Source: Cyanobium sp. NIES-981 (GTDB taxonomy: Bacteria > Cyanobacteriota > Cyanobacteriia > PCC-6307 > Cyanobiaceae). Taken from it: DNA of 64,000 nt. The notes under the pieces are model-generated. The model was not told the DNA's origin and did no database searches. It saw only the letters and a list, made by a program, of their open reading frames with translations. The stretch spans positions 2,418,001 to 2,482,000 of the forward strand of contig NZ_LT578417.1 in the NCBI RefSeq assembly GCF_900088535.1, in the 5' to 3' direction. The position numbers and the translations under genes were made by a program. The first letter of the stretch is position 1. Each line of letters begins with the position of its first letter. This document shows positions 62,793 through 64,000 of this stretch, piece after piece.

Positions 62793-64000
62793 GTGACCCA
62801 GCTCCTGCTCGCCGGCACCTCCATTGCTGCCACCTCCCACCTGGAGATGGCACTGCAACGGGTGAACAACCGCCTGCAGGCCTGGGCCAGCAATACCCAC
62901 GCCTACAACGCCCACCTGCTCGACGTTTTCGGGGCGCAGAGCAGCGAGGCCACCAGCACCCTCCAGGCCAGCCTCAGCGGCGCCGGGCTGGGGATCCGCC
63001 TGGAGATCCTCGATGGCTCTACCCTCAGCGGCATCAACGCGGCCTACACCAGCGCCGCAGCCGATGGCACTGAACGGATCTATCTCAATGCCACCTGGCT
63101 GCAGAACGCCACAGCCGTGCAGATCGAGGCGGTGCTGCTGGAAGAGCTCGGCCATGCCATCGACAGCCGCCTCAATAGTGGCGCTGACACCCCCGGCGAC
63201 GAGGGTGAAATCTTCTCCGCCCGCCTGCGCGGCACCACACCCGCTACCACAGCCTTCACAGAAGACGACCAGCAGCTGATCAACCTCAACGGCCAGAACC
63301 TGATGCTGGAAGCTGCTGCGGACACCACTCCGCCTAGAGGGAGCTTCTTCCAGGGTGCGGCCTTTGCCGCACCCTCCACCAATCCCTTCGGGATTACCGA
63401 TGTGGGCCGCTACGCCAGCCCGGCCCTCGCGGATGCCGACGGCGATGGCGATCTGGATCTCTTCATTGGCAATAGCGACGGCAACACACTCTTTTTCCGC
63501 AACACCGCCAGCCCTGGCGCCACCGCTCCCTCCTATGCCGCAGCCTCCACCAATCCCTTCGGGATATCCGATGTGGGCTCCTACGCCAAGCCTGCCTTCG
63601 CGGATGCCGACGGCGATGGCGATCTGGATCTCTTCATTGGCAATAAAGACGGCAACACACTCTTTTTCCGCAACACCGCCAGCCCTGGAGCCACCGCTCC
63701 CTCCTATGCCGCAGCCTCCACCAATCCCTTCGGGATGACCGATGTAGGCTACTTCGCCAAGCCGGCCTTCGCGGATGCCGACGGCGATGGCGATCTGGAT
63801 CTCTTCATTGGCAATAAAGACGGCAACACTCTCTTTTTCCGCAACACCGCCAGCCTTGGCGCCACCGCTCCAGCCTTTGACGCACCCTCCACCAATCCCT
63901 TCGGGATCACCGATGTAGGTTCCTTCGCCAGCCCGGCCTTCGCGGATGCCGACGGCGATGGCGATCTGGATCTCTTCATTGGCAATTCCTACGGCAACAC
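62793..64000 (+). CDS. Large FG-GAP/VCBS-repeat protein, N-terminal part
   Basis: An uninterrupted frame from GTG at 62793 leaves the right edge after 402 codons without a stop. It begins TQLLLAGTSIAATSHLEMALQRVNNRLQAW, with no classical signal peptide. Residues 114-124 (VLLEELGHAID) resemble the E-x-x-H helix of zinc peptidases but lack the second His, and the surroundings (SRLNSGADTPGDEGEIFSARL) are common at the heads of giant cyanobacterial repeat proteins. From residue 190 onward, four 57-residue repeats follow, each with DADGDGDLDLFIGN, a calcium-binding loop of the FG-GAP/VCBS type. Probably a secreted, calcium-stabilised surface protein exported by a type I system (C-terminal signal would lie outside the window). 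Confidence 0.85.
   Translation, partial: MTQLLLAGTSIAATSHLEMALQRVNNRLQAWASNTHAYNAHLLDVFGAQSSEATSTLQASLSGAGLGIRLEILDGSTLSGINAAYTSAAADGTERIYLNATWLQNATAVQIEAVLLEELGHAIDSRLNSGADTPGDEGEIFSARLRGTTPATTAFTEDDQQLINLNGQNLMLEAAADTTPPRGSFFQGAAFAAPSTNPFGITDVGRYASPALADADGDGDLDLFIGNSDGNTLFFRNTASPGATAPSYAAASTNPFGISDVGSYAKPAFADADGDGDLDLFIGNKDGNTLFFRNTASPGATAPSYAAASTNPFGMTDVGYFAKPAFADADGDGDLDLFIGNKDGNTLFFRNTASLGATAPAFDAPSTNPFGITDVGSFASPAFADADGDGDLDLFIGNSYGN
63361..64000 (+). repeat. Tandem 171-bp coding repeats
   Basis: The landmark AATCCCTTCGGGAT recurs starting at 63381, 63552, 63723 and 63894, always exactly 171 bases apart, so the unit is 57 codons with no length drift. The copies are almost identical at the DNA level (long identical stretches, including GCGGATGCCGACGGCGATGG), with scattered substitutions that mostly change residues between the calcium loops. 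The array continues past the window, and the fourth copy is incomplete. Confidence 0.93.

Overview
The window is chromosomal DNA from a high-GC (roughly 70% by eye) unicellular cyanobacterium, most like the alpha-cyanobacterial Synechococcus/Cyanobium group. The evidence is the photosystem II pair psbD-psbC, cytochrome b6f subunit petM, the assembly factors ycf4 and ycf39, a CpcS/CpeS-type phycobiliprotein lyase, the cell-division protein Ftn2/ARC6, a thioredoxin reductase-thioredoxin fusion (NTRC), a proton-translocating transhydrogenase in three parts, and several families known mainly from cyanobacteria (Npun_F0494, DUF3611, TIGR03792). Genes are densely packed on both strands, with many 1-4 bp stop/start overlaps and frequent GTG, TTG and even one probable CTG start. 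No rRNA, tRNA, CRISPR array or insertion sequence was recognised, and no gene-free stretch exceeds 300 bases; the longest (23110-23400) holds the psbC terminator.

Layout. 1-9.8 kb: end of cysS, a small unknown, a sodium-coupled transporter, an RluA-type pseudouridine synthase, a DUF368 polyprenyl-phosphate transporter candidate, divergent dxr (MEP isoprenoid pathway), a small [2Fe-2S] protein, a YheT-like hydrolase and the pntA-pntAb-pntB operon. 9.9-19.1 kb: a helicase, NTRC, infA, rluE, ycf39, petM, trm1, a hydrolase coupled to ilvH. 19.1-23.2 kb: cyclophilin and ycf4 divergent from psbD-psbC. 23.4-31 kb: a YcgJ-like exported protein, maf, the coupled set Npun_F0494-cobQ-ferredoxin, mnmA, nnr and a group 2 sigma factor. 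31-44.2 kb: an HDAC-like deacetylase, pdhA, ftn2, ffh-rpsP-phoH, a Bax-inhibitor-1 protein, era, a lyase, trmD, ybjQ and a divergent SPFH/NfeD pair. 

44.2-44.9 kb is a sharply AT-rich segment with one HU-like gene; it ends immediately upstream of ispF, which has no ATG, GTG or TTG ahead of its conserved active-site start. 45.4-57.2 kb returns to core metabolism: larB, thiE-thiS, ribF, surE, pheS, nadK with an overlapping degenerate response regulator, and cobL. 57.2-64 kb is an accessory surface cluster: a glycosyltransferase with TPRs, an O-GlcNAc-transferase-like TPR enzyme, a TIGR03032 protein fused to two acetyltransferase domains, and the beginning of a large calcium-binding repeat protein built of exact 171-bp units that runs off the window.

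Functionally, much of the window serves photosynthetic electron transport and its redox partners (psbD, psbC, petM, ycf4, ycf39, pnt, NTRC, ferredoxin-like proteins), isoprenoid and cofactor supply (dxr, ispF, cobQ, cobL, thiE, thiS, ribF, nadK) and translation (infA, rpsP, trmD, mnmA, trm1, pheS, era, ffh). The two places that look unlike the rest, the HU-like island at 44.2 kb and the glycosylation/giant-protein cluster at the right end, are where novelty is most likely.
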